Source: Polaromonas sp. (GTDB lineage Bacteria; Pseudomonadota; Gammaproteobacteria; Burkholderiales; Burkholderiaceae_C). From it: DNA of 64,000 nucleotides. This document shows, piece after piece, positions 43,820 to 53,029 of the stretch. Both the position numbers and the translations under genes were made by a program. The stretch is taken from contig JANYGP010000098.1 of the NCBI GenBank assembly GCA_025362315.1, forward strand, positions 1 to 64,000, written 5' to 3'. The notes below the pieces were generated by a model, which was not told where the DNA came from, ran no database searches, and worked only from the letters and a program-made list of their open reading frames with translations. The stretch's first letter is position 1. Each line of letters opens with the position of its first letter.

Positions 43820-44647
43820 TCAAGCCGCGATTGCAGCAGTTTGACGAATGGCGCCAATGTGTCCGCGCAGTTCATGCACGATGTCTGAAAATTCTTTGGT
43901 GTAGGTCACCTCCAGGTCGCGCGGGCGCGGCAGATTGATGTCTTTTTTGACGACAAAGCGGCCGGGGCTTTTGCTCATGACATACACCGTGTCGGCCAAA
44001 AACACCGACTCGCGCAAATCGTGCGTAACCAAAATGACATTGAATTTTTGCACTGCCCACAGGTCACGCAAAATGCACCACAGCTCTTCACGGGTGAAGG
44101 CGTCGAGCGCTCCAAACGGCTCGTCAAGCAGCAGCATTTTGGGTTCATGAACCAGTGCCCGGCAAATACTGGCCCGCTGCTGCATGCCGCCTGACAGTTG
44201 CCACGGAAACTTGTCGCCATACCCCGCCAGGCCCACGCTTTCCAGTAACTTGAGAGCGCGCGCTTCATACTCTTTGCGTTTGGCCTTGAAGCTGCTGCGG
44301 TAGGGTTCCACAATTTCCAGTGGCAGCAGCACATTGTCAAGCGTGGTGCGCCAGGGCAGAAGCGACGGCGCCTGAAAGGCCATGCCGGAGATTTTCAAAG
44401 GCCCCGTAACAGGCTGCCCGTTGATCAGGATTTTGCCAATCGAAGGCATCTTCAAGCCGGTCGCCAGCTTCATGAAAGTTGACTTGCCGCAACCCGATGG
44501 ACCAACAATCGCAATGAACTCGCCTTGCATGACTTTCAGGTCAATGGCTTCAACCGCGTATTGCTTTTTGGCCAGCAGCTCGTCGTTGTAGGCCAGCCAG
44601 ACATCGGTGAAGTCGACAAAAGGCCTGGCAGGATCGTTGACTGGCAT
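43820..44647 (-). CDS. ABC transporter ATP-binding protein
   Basis: 275 residues. GPSGCGKST Walker A, LSGGMQQRASICRAL signature, MLLLDEPFGALDA Walker B and VTHDLRES switch are all intact. Energises the importer. Confidence 0.95.
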   Translation of the reverse strand: MPVNDPARPFVDFTDVWLAYNDELLAKKQYAVEAIDLKVMQGEFIAIVGPSGCGKSTFMKLATGLKMPSIGKILINGQPVTGPLKISGMAFQAPSLLPWRTTLDNVLLPLEIVEPYRSSFKAKRKEYEARALKLLESVGLAGYGDKFPWQLSGGMQQRASICRALVHEPKMLLLDEPFGALDAFTREELWCILRDLWAVQKFNVILVTHDLRESVFLADTVYVMSKSPGRFVVKKDINLPRPRDLEVTYTKEFSDIVHELRGHIGAIRQTAAIAA

Positions 44648-44664
44648 TTTTAAGTGTTAAAAGT

Positions 44665-44712
44665 GCCTGCGGCCCAATTAAAACGGGCGCAAGCTGCTAT
44701 TGAAAAAATAGC
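44665..44712 (-). repeat. Dispersed repeat copy R13
   Basis: Reverse copy (plus strand CGGGCGCAAGCTGCTATT) in the 94-bp gap between binding protein and ATPase genes, inside an operon. Confidence 0.75.
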
Positions 44713-44741
44713 GTCTGACATTGAACAGGATTGCGGCGAGA

Positions 44742-45770
44742 TTATTTTTTCGGCAACACGTTCAGCTCTGTGGCTGTTGGCAGGTAAGCAGCCGTCCAGA
44801 CCGCGTCGGGGTTTACCCGTGTCTTGGTATTGAAAGCATCCGACACCTGTGATGCCATCAGCGACAGGCGCGGTCCATTGACCTTGCCAAAGCCTTCGGC
44901 GCGGGCGTTCGGGCTGTTGATGACCGTGTCGATGGCAAGCTTCAGGCGGCGTGTTTCAAGCTCGACGTTCACGATGCCGTCACGCGCCTTGACATCGCCG
45001 ATCGCAGCGGCTGGGTTACCCATCACGTCCTTCATGCCCTTGGCAAAGGCCGACAGAAACGCCTTGATGGCTTCCGGGTTCTCTTTGATCATTTTGGGCG
45101 ATGCAATGATCGCGTTGCCGTACAGCTTCACGCCGTTGTCGGGGTAAGGCATGACGGTGACGTCTTCAGCCTTGATGCCCCGCGCTTCGAGGTTCAAAAG
45201 CGATGTGAAGGTGAAACCAGTGATGGCATCAATGTCGCCGCGCACCAGCATGGTTTCGCGCAGCGGCGGGTCCATCGCTGTCCACTGAACGCCGGTGATG
45301 TTGTTGGCTTTGGCAAAAATCGGGAAGGCACGTCGTCCTGCGTCAAATACCGGTGCGCCCAGTTTTTTGCCGGAAAGGTCAGCCACGGTTTTGATGCCAG
45401 ATTTTTTCAATGACATGACTGAAGCCGGCGTGTCGTTGTAGACCATCATCACCGCAACGGGCTTGTTGGGCGCGTCGGGGTTGTTGGCATGAAATTCCAT
45501 CAGCGCTGCCAGGTCTGCAAAACCCATGTCGTAGGCACCCGAGGCCACCCGGGTGACTGTACCGCCCGAACCATTGCCAGCGTCAATTGCAACGTCCAGT
45601 TTTTTGTCTTTGAAATAGCCTTTGGCTGCAGGGGTCAGGAACAATGCAGCCGGGCCTTCAAAGCGCCAGTCGAGCTGGAATTTGATCGGTGTGGTTTGTG
45701 CATGGACGCCACTGAAAGTGACGGCCATGGCCAGGGCGGCGGCGGTTTTGATGAAGGTGCGTTTCGTCAT
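44742..45770 (-). CDS. ABC substrate-binding protein (SsuA/NMT1-like)
   Basis: 342 residues from ATG 45768-45770 (MTKRTFIKTAAALAMAVTF) with a signal peptide ending at VHAQ. Binding-protein landmarks: FQLDWRFEGPAALFLTPAAKGYF, SGAYDMGFADLAALMEF, and NAIIASPKMIKENPEAIKAFL. Working paralogue of the degenerate copy at 41295-42323. Its substrate could be a purine or its breakdown product, judged only from neighbours. The 209-bp gap after its start (45771-45979) shows no further gene. Confidence 0.92.
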   Translation of the reverse strand: MTKRTFIKTAAALAMAVTFSGVHAQTTPIKFQLDWRFEGPAALFLTPAAKGYFKDKKLDVAIDAGNGSGGTVTRVASGAYDMGFADLAALMEFHANNPDAPNKPVAVMMVYNDTPASVMSLKKSGIKTVADLSGKKLGAPVFDAGRRAFPIFAKANNITGVQWTAMDPPLRETMLVRGDIDAITGFTFTSLLNLEARGIKAEDVTVMPYPDNGVKLYGNAIIASPKMIKENPEAIKAFLSAFAKGMKDVMGNPAAAIGDVKARDGIVNVELETRRLKLAIDTVINSPNARAEGFGKVNGPRLSLMASQVSDAFNTKTRVNPDAVWTAAYLPTATELNVLPKK

Positions 45771-45979
45771 GGGAAATTCCAAATAAAAGAGTCAAAAAAT
45801 CAGCCTGTAAATGTCAAGAATGCTGCTGACTGTGGCAAGCAATAACAGTGCCCGGGATAAAAAATCGTGCCAAAAAATCGCAATCGGCCAGCGCCTTATT
45901 TTCGGGCAGGATAACTGTATTTTGCAGGCCTGAAGGCGGAAAAGCCTCCGTGAATACCCCCTGTCAGCACAAGCACGGC

Positions 45980-47215
45980 TCAGGCCAGCAAGTCCTTCAA
46001 TGAACGCGCAACAACCTTTGTTGCACGCCGCAAGTCTTCAAGGTCCAGACGCTCGTCGGCACGTTTGGCATGGGACTTCAGCACCGTGCGTGGCCCGGCA
46101 CCATAAATCACGCCGGGTATGCCTGCCTCGCAAAAGAGCCGCACGTCGGTGTAAAGCGGCGTACCGAGTGCAGGAATAGGTTCACCAAAAACTGCCCTGC
46201 CATGTTTCTGGATAGCTTCAACCAGCGGCTTGTTGCCAGGCAGGGGCTGCATGGCTCTGGCCAGCAGGATGCGTTTGATGTCGACGAAAACGCCGGCGAT
46301 TGACGCGGCTGTGCTTTCGATAATCTGACGCAACGCCGCTTCAACCTCGGCCGGGTTCTCCTCGGGGATCATGCGGCGGTCCAGTTTGAAGGTCACGCGG
46401 CCCGGTATCACATTGGTGTTGGTGCCGCCTTCGATCGTGCCAATGTTCAGGTACGGGTGAGTGATGCCCTCGACGCCGGATGTGATCTGTTTGTACAGCG
46501 CGTTTTGAGCATACAGCGCAGTCAAGATTTTGTTGGCGGCTTGCAATGCGTCAATGCCTGAGTCTGGAATCGCCGCATGCGCCATCTTGCCATGCACGGT
46601 CACTTCCATTTGCAGGCAGCCGTTGTGCGCCGTGATCACCTGGTAGCTGAAGCCTGCCGCGATCATCAAATCGGGATGGATGATGTGGTGCCTGAGCAGC
46701 CAGGCCGGGCCAACTTCACCTCCAAATTCTTCGTCATAAGTAAACAACAGCTCCACGGCGCCGTGTGTGGGTTTGGCTACAGCTTCAAGCGCCCGCACTG
46801 CAAATGCGAATGTTGAAAAGTCGCACTTGCTGACCGCGGCGGCTCGGCCATAAATCTTGCCGTCCTCTATCTCGCCGCCATACGGATCTTTGGTCCAGCC
46901 TTCACCGGGCGGCACCACATCGCCATGGGCGTTCAAGAGCACAGTTTTACCCGCGCCAGCCAAGTTGCCGTATTTGCGGCGCACGATCAGGTTGGTGATG
47001 GACTCCAGCCCTGCAGCATGAACGTCAGCAGCAGGTACGGGGTGTTTTTCAGCGTCAAAACCCATTGCACTCAAAAGCTCGGCCGTGCGCTCGGCATGCG
47101 GTGCATTGTTGCCAGGCGGTGTGTCAGTGGGCACACGGATCAGTGCCTGCAAAAAGGCCACCTGCTCGTCAAAGTGTGCGTCAATCCAGCTGTCAATTTT
47201 TTCGTAGTCTGTCAT
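45980..47215 (-). CDS. M20-family amidohydrolase (ArgE/DapE-like)
   Basis: 411 residues, ATG 47213-47215 overlapping the UraD-AllC stop as ATGA. Two-metal peptidase landmarks: LNAHGDVVPPGEGW, DGKIYGRAAAVSKCD, TYDEEFGGEVGP and the lid-domain HGKMAHAAIPDSGIDAL. Coupled to the purine operon, so it may act on ureidoglycine, N-carbamoyl or related acyclic products of allantoate; other deacylases are possible. Confidence 0.9.
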   Translation of the reverse strand: MTDYEKIDSWIDAHFDEQVAFLQALIRVPTDTPPGNNAPHAERTAELLSAMGFDAEKHPVPAADVHAAGLESITNLIVRRKYGNLAGAGKTVLLNAHGDVVPPGEGWTKDPYGGEIEDGKIYGRAAAVSKCDFSTFAFAVRALEAVAKPTHGAVELLFTYDEEFGGEVGPAWLLRHHIIHPDLMIAAGFSYQVITAHNGCLQMEVTVHGKMAHAAIPDSGIDALQAANKILTALYAQNALYKQITSGVEGITHPYLNIGTIEGGTNTNVIPGRVTFKLDRRMIPEENPAEVEAALRQIIESTAASIAGVFVDIKRILLARAMQPLPGNKPLVEAIQKHGRAVFGEPIPALGTPLYTDVRLFCEAGIPGVIYGAGPRTVLKSHAKRADERLDLEDLRRATKVVARSLKDLLA

Positions 47216-48987
47216 TGTTTTTCGTCAGCCAGTTGCATCAAAAAATGTGTGAAGGCATCAACGCACAGCTGGATGTCGTCGCTGGTGGTGCTTTCCAGCG
47301 GGTTGTGGCTGATGCCTGAGTTTTCGCCGCGCACAAACAGCATGGCTTGCGGCATGATTTTGTGCAGCTTCATCGCGTCATGGCCTGCGCCACTTGGCAT
47401 GGCGTGCAGCGGAACGCCCAACGCCCGAACGGCTTTTGTCCAACGTTGCTGCCATGCGGGTGCGCTGGGCGCTGCAGCGGCGCGTTCAGTCATTTCCACT
47501 GTGTGATGCACGCCGCGCCGTTGGCAAATGGCAGCCAACTCGGCCAGCACATCTGCCGCCAGTGCGTCGCGCTGCGCATCCACTGGCGCACGCAAGTCAA
47601 GTGAAAAAAGACAGCGCCCTGGCACCACGTTGATCGAGCCATTGGGCACATTCAACATGCCGACAGTGCCCACAGAGCCTGCGTCTTGTGCGGCTCGCTT
47701 TTCAACATACAGCGCCACTTCAGCAGCTGCTGTTGCGGCATCACGCCGCGTGGCCATGGGTGTGGTGCCCGCATGGCTGGCCATGCCGGTGATTTCACAC
47801 AAGTAGCGCACATTGCCATTGATGCTGGTGACAATGCCAAGCGGAATGTCAAGTGCATTGAGCACCGGGCCTTGCTCAATATGCACTTCGACAAAGCCTG
47901 AATACTTTGAAGCGTCCCGCTGGATGAGGCGGATGTCGGCCGGGTTCAAACCGGCTTGCACCATGGCCTCGCGCATGGTGATGCCATCGGCGTCTTTCTG
48001 GTCCAGCCACTCGGGTTTGAATTCGCCCAGCAAAGCGCCTGAACCCAAAAAAGTTGCCTTGTAGCGCTGGCCTTCTTCTTCGGCAAAGCCAACCACTTCG
48101 ATATTGAAAGGCAGACGTTTGCCCTGGGCATGCAGCTCACGCACGCACATCATGGGCGCCAAAATTCCCAGGCGGCCGTCGTATTTGCCGCCATTGCGCA
48201 CGGTGTCAAAGTGGCTGCCAGTCAAAAGGGTTTTGGCATCAGATGTGGCTGCTTTGTAGACCCCCACCACATTGCCGACTGCATCAATATTGATATTGTC
48301 AAAGCCGCATTCACCCATCTTATTTTTGATGAACGCTGCGCAGGCCCGGTGGGCATCGGTCAGGTAAGTCACAGTGAGCTGGCCCTTTTCTTTGTAGCCA
48401 GTGTCGCTGTGCTGCGCCAGCGCTTCATGCCAGTCCCAAAGCTCATTGCCCAGCGCAGGTTGCGCGGCAAATTTGTCATTCAGCCGCAGTTCCACCACGC
48501 GGTGAATGTTGCGCAGGCACTCGGCCAGTTCAAACTCTGGATGGTTGCCCAGTCGGCGGGCGAAGGTGCTGATGATTCGCTGTTTGCTCAAGCCCTTGCC
48601 GCGCGGGCCGCGCACTGCCAGGATAAACGGAAAGCCAAATTTGGCGTTGTAGTCGGTATTGAGTTGCTGGATCGTTGCAAATTCTTCGGGCGTGCATTGC
48701 GTCAGGCCAGCTGTGCTTTGTTCATTGGTGGATTCGGCTGTCAGGATTTGGCCGATCATTGCCTTGCCAGCCAGCTCGGGGTGGGCGCGTATCAAACCCA
48801 GCTGTGCCTCGCGTCCGGCTGCTTGCAGCACGGTGGCCATCACGTGCTTTAAATGCGCCAGCGACTGAAACGGCCTTGAGGCCAAAGCTTTTTCGGCGAT
48901 CCATGGCGAGTGTTCGTAAAGGCCGTCCAGCAGTTGCACAGCTTCGGCTAGCGTGGCTGCGTTGATCTGATTCAGTGTGATGCTCAT
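47212..48987 (-). CDS. uraD-allC: OHCU decarboxylase-allantoate amidohydrolase fusion
   Basis: 591 residues from ATG 48985-48987 (MSITLNQINAATLAEA), overlapping the puuE stop as ATGA. N-terminal ~165 residues: UraD, with LIRAHPELAGKAM, a likely catalytic His, and TDYNAKFGFPFILAVRG. C-terminal ~420 residues: M20-type allantoate amidohydrolase, with GSHFDTVRNGGKYDGRLG, AEEEGQRYKATFLGSG and VHIEQGPVL. So one chain decarboxylates OHCU to (S)-allantoin and hydrolyses allantoate; the intermediate allantoinase step is the neighbouring PuuE. Symbol is a joint one. Confidence 0.93.
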   Translation of the reverse strand: MSITLNQINAATLAEAVQLLDGLYEHSPWIAEKALASRPFQSLAHLKHVMATVLQAAGREAQLGLIRAHPELAGKAMIGQILTAESTNEQSTAGLTQCTPEEFATIQQLNTDYNAKFGFPFILAVRGPRGKGLSKQRIISTFARRLGNHPEFELAECLRNIHRVVELRLNDKFAAQPALGNELWDWHEALAQHSDTGYKEKGQLTVTYLTDAHRACAAFIKNKMGECGFDNINIDAVGNVVGVYKAATSDAKTLLTGSHFDTVRNGGKYDGRLGILAPMMCVRELHAQGKRLPFNIEVVGFAEEEGQRYKATFLGSGALLGEFKPEWLDQKDADGITMREAMVQAGLNPADIRLIQRDASKYSGFVEVHIEQGPVLNALDIPLGIVTSINGNVRYLCEITGMASHAGTTPMATRRDAATAAAEVALYVEKRAAQDAGSVGTVGMLNVPNGSINVVPGRCLFSLDLRAPVDAQRDALAADVLAELAAICQRRGVHHTVEMTERAAAAPSAPAWQQRWTKAVRALGVPLHAMPSGAGHDAMKLHKIMPQAMLFVRGENSGISHNPLESTTSDDIQLCVDAFTHFLMQLADEKQ

Positions 48988-49943
48988 TGGGTGCTCGTCA
49001 AAAAAGGATGCGCAGCCTGCCAGTGCTGCGCAATGTCCATGCGGCGGCAGACCCACACATGGTGGTGCTTTTCAATGTGGTCCAGAAATTTTTGCAGTGC
49101 CACAATCCGCCCGGCCCGGCCCAGCAAACGGCAGTGCATGCCGATGCTCATCATCTTGGGTCGGTCATGTCCAGCGGGGTCGCCTTCGGCGTACAGCGCA
49201 TCAAAGCTGTCACGCAGGTAAATAAAAAAATCTTCCCCTTGAGCAAAACCCTGCGCGGATGAAAAGCGCATGTCGTTGGCATCCAGCGTGTAAGGCACGA
49301 CCAGACGCGGCACTGCTGCGCCGTCAGTTCGCGCGACCTGCGTCCAGAACGGCAGGTCATCACCGTAGTAGTCGCTGTCATACAGCGTACGGCCATCGTC
49401 TGCCACCAGGCGGCGTGTGTTGGGACTGTCGCGGCCGGTGTACCAGCCTTGCGGTGTTGTGCCTGTGAGTTTGGCTATGACGTCCATGCCCAGTCGCATG
49501 TGCTCTCGCTCAGTCGCCTCGTCGATCTGCTGGTAGTTGATCCATCGCCAGCCGTGGCAGGCAATCTCATGGCCCAGCTCCACAAAAGCGGCTGTCACAT
49601 CCGGTGCTCGCTGCAGCGCCATGCCTACACCAAATACCGTTAGTGGCAGTTGGCGTTTTTCAAACTCCCGCAAAATGCGCCACACGCCGGCGCGTGAGCC
49701 GTATTCATAAATGCTTTCCATGCTGAGGTGCCTGTCGGCAAAGCTGGGTGGGCTGAACATCTCGGATAAAAACTGCTCAGACCCCGCATCGCCATGCAAC
49801 ACCGAGTTTTCGCCGCCCTCTTCATAGTTCAATACAAACTGCACGGCAATGCGGGCCTTTCCTGGCCACCCGGCATGCGGCGGGTTGCTGCCGTAGCCGG
49901 CCAAATCGCGGGGATATTCAGCGTGCAGTGGGCTTTGCGTCAT
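48984..49943 (-). CDS. puuE: Allantoinase, polysaccharide-deacetylase type
   Basis: 319 residues. Metal-independent-type allantoinase (PuuE) landmarks: YPRDLAGYGSNPPHAGWP near the start, RIAVQFVLNYEEGGE, GHEIACHGWRWINYQ and DRPKMMSIGMHCRLLGR. Opens the hydantoin ring of allantoin to allantoate. First of three overlapping genes puuE-(uraD-allC)-M20, divergent from uraH. The 126-bp gap to uraH should hold both promoters; no clear -35/-10 was recognised. Confidence 0.95.
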   Translation of the reverse strand: MTQSPLHAEYPRDLAGYGSNPPHAGWPGKARIAVQFVLNYEEGGENSVLHGDAGSEQFLSEMFSPPSFADRHLSMESIYEYGSRAGVWRILREFEKRQLPLTVFGVGMALQRAPDVTAAFVELGHEIACHGWRWINYQQIDEATEREHMRLGMDVIAKLTGTTPQGWYTGRDSPNTRRLVADDGRTLYDSDYYGDDLPFWTQVARTDGAAVPRLVVPYTLDANDMRFSSAQGFAQGEDFFIYLRDSFDALYAEGDPAGHDRPKMMSIGMHCRLLGRAGRIVALQKFLDHIEKHHHVWVCRRMDIAQHWQAAHPFLTSTQ

Positions 49944-50069
49944 GGTGAGGTCAATGTCTGGCTGTCAACGGGTTGACTCGGTCGGCGGCTATCATGAGCG
50001 CAATTATCAGCCAGCCACTAGGCTTGTACACCCCCGATTTGTTATGAACCTTATTTGGAGCCATGCACC

Positions 50070-50423
50070 ATGGGCCTGAGCACACATGTACTGGACACCA
50101 TGCACGGCGCACCGGCTGGTGGCATGGCTGTTTCACTTTTCACAACGAACGGACAAGCTGCCACGCTGGTCAAGCAGTTCACATTGAACAGTGATGGGCG
50201 CAACCCCGACGGCCCCTTGTACGACAACGCTTCATTGAAGGTTGGTACCTACCGGCTGGTTTTTGATGTTGCGGGCTATTTCAAATTGCTTGGCATCACC
50301 TTGCCAGAGCCAAATTTTTTAAACCAGGTGAGCATCGATTTCGGCGTGGCTGACATCCATGCTCATTACCACGTGCCGCTGCTGGTCAGCCCCTGGAGCT
50401 ATTCAACCTACCGCGGAAGTTGA
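50070..50423 (+). CDS. uraH: 5-hydroxyisourate hydrolase (transthyretin-like)
   Basis: 117 residues from ATG 50070 (MGLSTHVLDTMHGAPA) with GGAG at 50057-50060. N-terminal LSTHVLDT and C-terminal HYHVPLLVSPWSYSTYRGS carry the catalytic His/Arg residues and the YRGS tail of the family. Converts 5-hydroxyisourate to OHCU, next step after PuuD. Divergent from puuE, and almost overlapping the TctC gene (ATG two bases after the stop). Confidence 0.97.
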   Translation: MGLSTHVLDTMHGAPAGGMAVSLFTTNGQAATLVKQFTLNSDGRNPDGPLYDNASLKVGTYRLVFDVAGYFKLLGITLPEPNFLNQVSIDFGVADIHAHYHVPLLVSPWSYSTYRGS

Positions 50424-50425
50424 CC

Positions 50426-51412
50426 ATGACCTTGACTGCCAGGCTGTCGCGCCGCAATAGCCTTGTGCTGCTGGCGGCCAGCGCACTGCCTGCCTTTGCA
50501 CAAACGCCAGGTTTTCCAGCTGCTGGAAAAACCATCAAAATCGTTGTGCCTTTTGCAGCGGGCGCAGGCACCGACGCCATGGGCAGGCTGATGGCGCAGC
50601 GTTTGGGCGAGGTGATGAACAGCGCCTTTGTGGTCGAAAACCGCACCGGCGCATCGGGCGCCATTGGCACGCAGTTTGTGGCGCAAGCTGCGCCTGATGG
50701 TTACACGCTGCTGCTTGCCGCTTCGCCCTTCACGACAGTTGCCGCATCGCTGCCCAGCGCGGGTTACGACCCGGTGCAACAGTTTGCGCCTTTGGGCATG
50801 ATTGCCAGTGGCCCGCTGGTATGGGCAGCCAACACCAATCTGCCTGTCAGCGACATGGCAGGGCTGATCAAACTGGCGAGGCAAAAACCGGGCGTGCTGA
50901 ACTACGGCTCGGCTGGTGCAGGTGGCATCAATCACCTGGTGCTGGAGCTGCTCAAGTCCCGCACGGGTACTTTCATTACCCACATCCCGTACCGCGGCGT
51001 GGCGCCAGCGGTGATGGACATGATTGGCGGGCAAATCCAGTTTGTGACGGGGACTGTGCCAGCGCTGCTGCCGTTTATCAAAGACGGCCGCATCAAGCCG
51101 CTCGCTGTGACCAGTGCCAGACGTTCAGCTGCGTTGCCTGATGTGCCCAGCATGGCAGAGGCCGGATTTGCCGGCATTGATGTTCAAAACTATTTCGCGC
51201 TGATGGCACCTACCGGAACGCCACCAGCGGCTGTCAATGCAATAAATGCTGCTATCAATAAAGTAGCTGCGTTGCCGGAGGTACTGGCCCGATTCAAGCT
51301 GGATGCGGTAGAGTCTGCGCCTGGATCGCCCGCGCTGCTTGGCAGTTTTATTGAAGCGGACACGCGGGCGTGGCGCAATGTCGTGAAGATGCAGAACCTG
51401 AAAATTGAATAA
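50426..51412 (+). CDS. TctC/Bug-family tripartite substrate-binding protein
   Basis: 328 residues from ATG 50426; a TTG at 50420 is less likely. Twin-arginine-like start (LSRRNSLVLLAASALPAFAQ). Bug motifs IKIVVPFAAGAGTDAMGRL, VVENRTGASGAIGTQFVAQA, LLLAASPFTT and LNYGSAGAGGINHL. Such proteins capture carboxylates and other solutes; here next to uraH, perhaps a purine-derived acid. No TctA/TctB membrane partners are nearby, as is usual for the many Bug proteins of this order. Confidence 0.9.
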   Translation: MTLTARLSRRNSLVLLAASALPAFAQTPGFPAAGKTIKIVVPFAAGAGTDAMGRLMAQRLGEVMNSAFVVENRTGASGAIGTQFVAQAAPDGYTLLLAASPFTTVAASLPSAGYDPVQQFAPLGMIASGPLVWAANTNLPVSDMAGLIKLARQKPGVLNYGSAGAGGINHLVLELLKSRTGTFITHIPYRGVAPAVMDMIGGQIQFVTGTVPALLPFIKDGRIKPLAVTSARRSAALPDVPSMAEAGFAGIDVQNYFALMAPTGTPPAAVNAINAAINKVAALPEVLARFKLDAVESAPGSPALLGSFIEADTRAWRNVVKMQNLKIE

Positions 51413-51429
51413 TTGACAGCGCTGCAACT

Positions 51430-51960
51430 TCAGTTTTGCCCTTCCGTCAGCGTGTCAAGCTGAAACTTGCCGCTGACATGCCACAACCAGGTGTCGGTGT
51501 ACACCACTTTGCCCATGCGAGCAGGCGCGGGGAAGGGTGCCGCACTGCGCACCGTGCGTTCAATTTCTGCAATCACCTCGGGCGCATGTTTTGGGGCACG
51601 CATCCAGTCCAGCCGTGTCACGCGCCCCACCTGGTCAATTTCCACATTCAGCACGCCAATGGCATACAGCAGCGGCGGCATTTTGCCTTGGTAAATCCGC
51701 CCGGCGTTCAGTCCATACAAGTGCGTTGCACCGTCAGACCGGTAAGCTCGTGGCGTGGTGGCACCAGAGCTTCGGGCAGAGCCTTTGGCAGCAGGGATGG
51801 GGCCAATAACAGCTGGCGATGGCTGCCCGGCAGACACACCAACAGGCGGCGTTGCAGGAGGCATGGGTGACGTGCAGGCACTCAGCAATGCACAGGCCAC
51901 CGGCGCAATTTTTAAAAATATTGATTGACCGGACAGCGCCTGCACAGTTGTTTGTTTCAT
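51430..51960 (-). CDS. Lipoprotein with TonB-C-like tail, unknown function
   Basis: 176 residues from ATG 51958-51960 (MKQTTVQALSG), lipobox LLSAC, a Pro/Thr-rich spacer, then a domain (IYQGKMPPLLYAIGVLNVEIDQVGRVTRLDW ... YTDTWLWHVSGKFQLDTL) resembling the TonB C-terminal fold. Convergent with the TctC gene (17-base gap). Function unknown; I see no closer family. Confidence 0.7.
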   Translation of the reverse strand: MKQTTVQALSGQSIFLKIAPVACALLSACTSPMPPATPPVGVSAGQPSPAVIGPIPAAKGSARSSGATTPRAYRSDGATHLYGLNAGRIYQGKMPPLLYAIGVLNVEIDQVGRVTRLDWMRAPKHAPEVIAEIERTVRSAAPFPAPARMGKVVYTDTWLWHVSGKFQLDTLTEGQN

Positions 51961-52044
51961 GGTGTTTGTCGAGAGTTCAATGCTGATTAAGCCATACAAA
52001 CCCGTTGCTGTTCTGCCTGTGTTGGTTTTGTTAACCTATACAAG

Positions 52045-52881
52045 ATGTGTTTACAAACTTTTCAACGTCAGGCGCACCTGGAGCAGCTTGGATCAGGTCT
52101 TGCACATCAACCAGCAGTGCTGGTGGAAGTGGAGATGACCGAAGGCTCAGTGCCGCGTAAAGCAGGCACATGGATGGCAGTTTTTCAAAATACGCTGGTG
52201 GGAACGGTTGGGGGCGGGCACATTGAACACCAGGCAATTGCCCTGGCGCGCAAACTGTTAGTGACCGACAGCAAGACCGAGCCGCTGACCAGACGCTTTG
52301 CACTGGGCCCATCGCTTGGTCAGTGTTGTGGCGGTGTCATGCACCTGAAGTTTGAAGTTGTCAGTGCCAGTGACACACCTGAATTGACGCAGCGCCTGCA
52401 GTTGCAGATGCAACCCGTTGCGCTGTTTGGCGGTGGGCATGTGGGCCATGCGCTGGTGCGGGTGCTGTCCAGTTTGCCATTTACCTTGACGTGGATTGAC
52501 AGCCGTGACGGCGTGTTTCCCACGGACCTGCCTGGCAGTGTGGTGTGTGAGCAGTCTGACCCTGTGCAGTCAGCCGTCAAAGACGTTGCACCCTTTTCAG
52601 CAGTGCTGATCATGAGCTTTAGCCATGCAGAAGACCTGGAAGTGCTGGCGGCGTGCCTGTTGCGCCAGCGCGCCACCGCTGATTTGCCCTACATTGGACT
52701 GATTGGCAGCAAAACAAAATGGGCCACATTTCGCAGCCGCCTTCAGACGCGAGGCTTCACGCTTCATGAGCTGGCCCATGTCACCAGCCCGATTGGTGTG
52801 GCGGGCATCAAAGGCAAGGAGCCTGAGGTGATTGCAATAGCGGTTACAGCGCAGTTGTTGCAAAGGCTTGGCCCGGCTTAA
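52045..52881 (+). CDS. xdhC: Xanthine dehydrogenase accessory protein XdhC
   Basis: 278 residues. XdhC/CoxI-type sequence: GSVPRKAGTWMAVF, GTVGGGHIEHQA, VALFGGGHVGHALVRVLSSLP (Rossmann-like) and ADLPYIGLIGSKTKWATF. Binds and delivers sulfurated molybdenum cofactor to xanthine dehydrogenase. The ATG at 52045 gives MCLQTFQRQAH. The XdhB subunit lies about 10 kb further on, so the xdh genes are split here. 52882-53029 holds the puuD promoter region. Confidence 0.95.
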   Translation: MCLQTFQRQAHLEQLGSGLAHQPAVLVEVEMTEGSVPRKAGTWMAVFQNTLVGTVGGGHIEHQAIALARKLLVTDSKTEPLTRRFALGPSLGQCCGGVMHLKFEVVSASDTPELTQRLQLQMQPVALFGGGHVGHALVRVLSSLPFTLTWIDSRDGVFPTDLPGSVVCEQSDPVQSAVKDVAPFSAVLIMSFSHAEDLEVLAACLLRQRATADLPYIGLIGSKTKWATFRSRLQTRGFTLHELAHVTSPIGVAGIKGKEPEVIAIAVTAQLLQRLGPA

Positions 52882-52991
52882 AATACGTCTTCGGGTCGCA
52901 GCGGAGCCGGGAAACATGCAGCTTATGCAGGTTTCTTTTGTTCGCGGCCTTGTTTGCTGTTCAGAGCGCCCGCAGTGGTGAACAGGTCTGC

Positions 52992-53003
52992 ACAATGCAT
53001 TGT
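52992..53003. promoter_or_regulatory. Perfect 12-bp palindrome upstream of puuD
   Basis: ACAATGCATTGT reads the same on both strands and lies 27 bases before the puuD ATG. The preceding AGGTCTGCAC (52983 region) is repeated just before the real start, so ATG contexts are duplicated 34 bases apart. Could be an operator for a purine regulator; no regulator gene is identified in the window. Confidence 0.4.
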
Positions 53004-53029
53004 CTGCTTGTGACTGAAAGGTCTGCACC

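Noticed and set aside
48130-48852. 240-codon plus-strand frame opposite the UraD-AllC gene
   Set aside because: Antisense shadow; the opposite frame is a complete enzyme with two known domains.
51240-51275. Repeat-like bases inside the TctC gene
   Set aside because: Encodes the normal family sequence INAAINKVAALPEV; resemblance is short and expected by chance.
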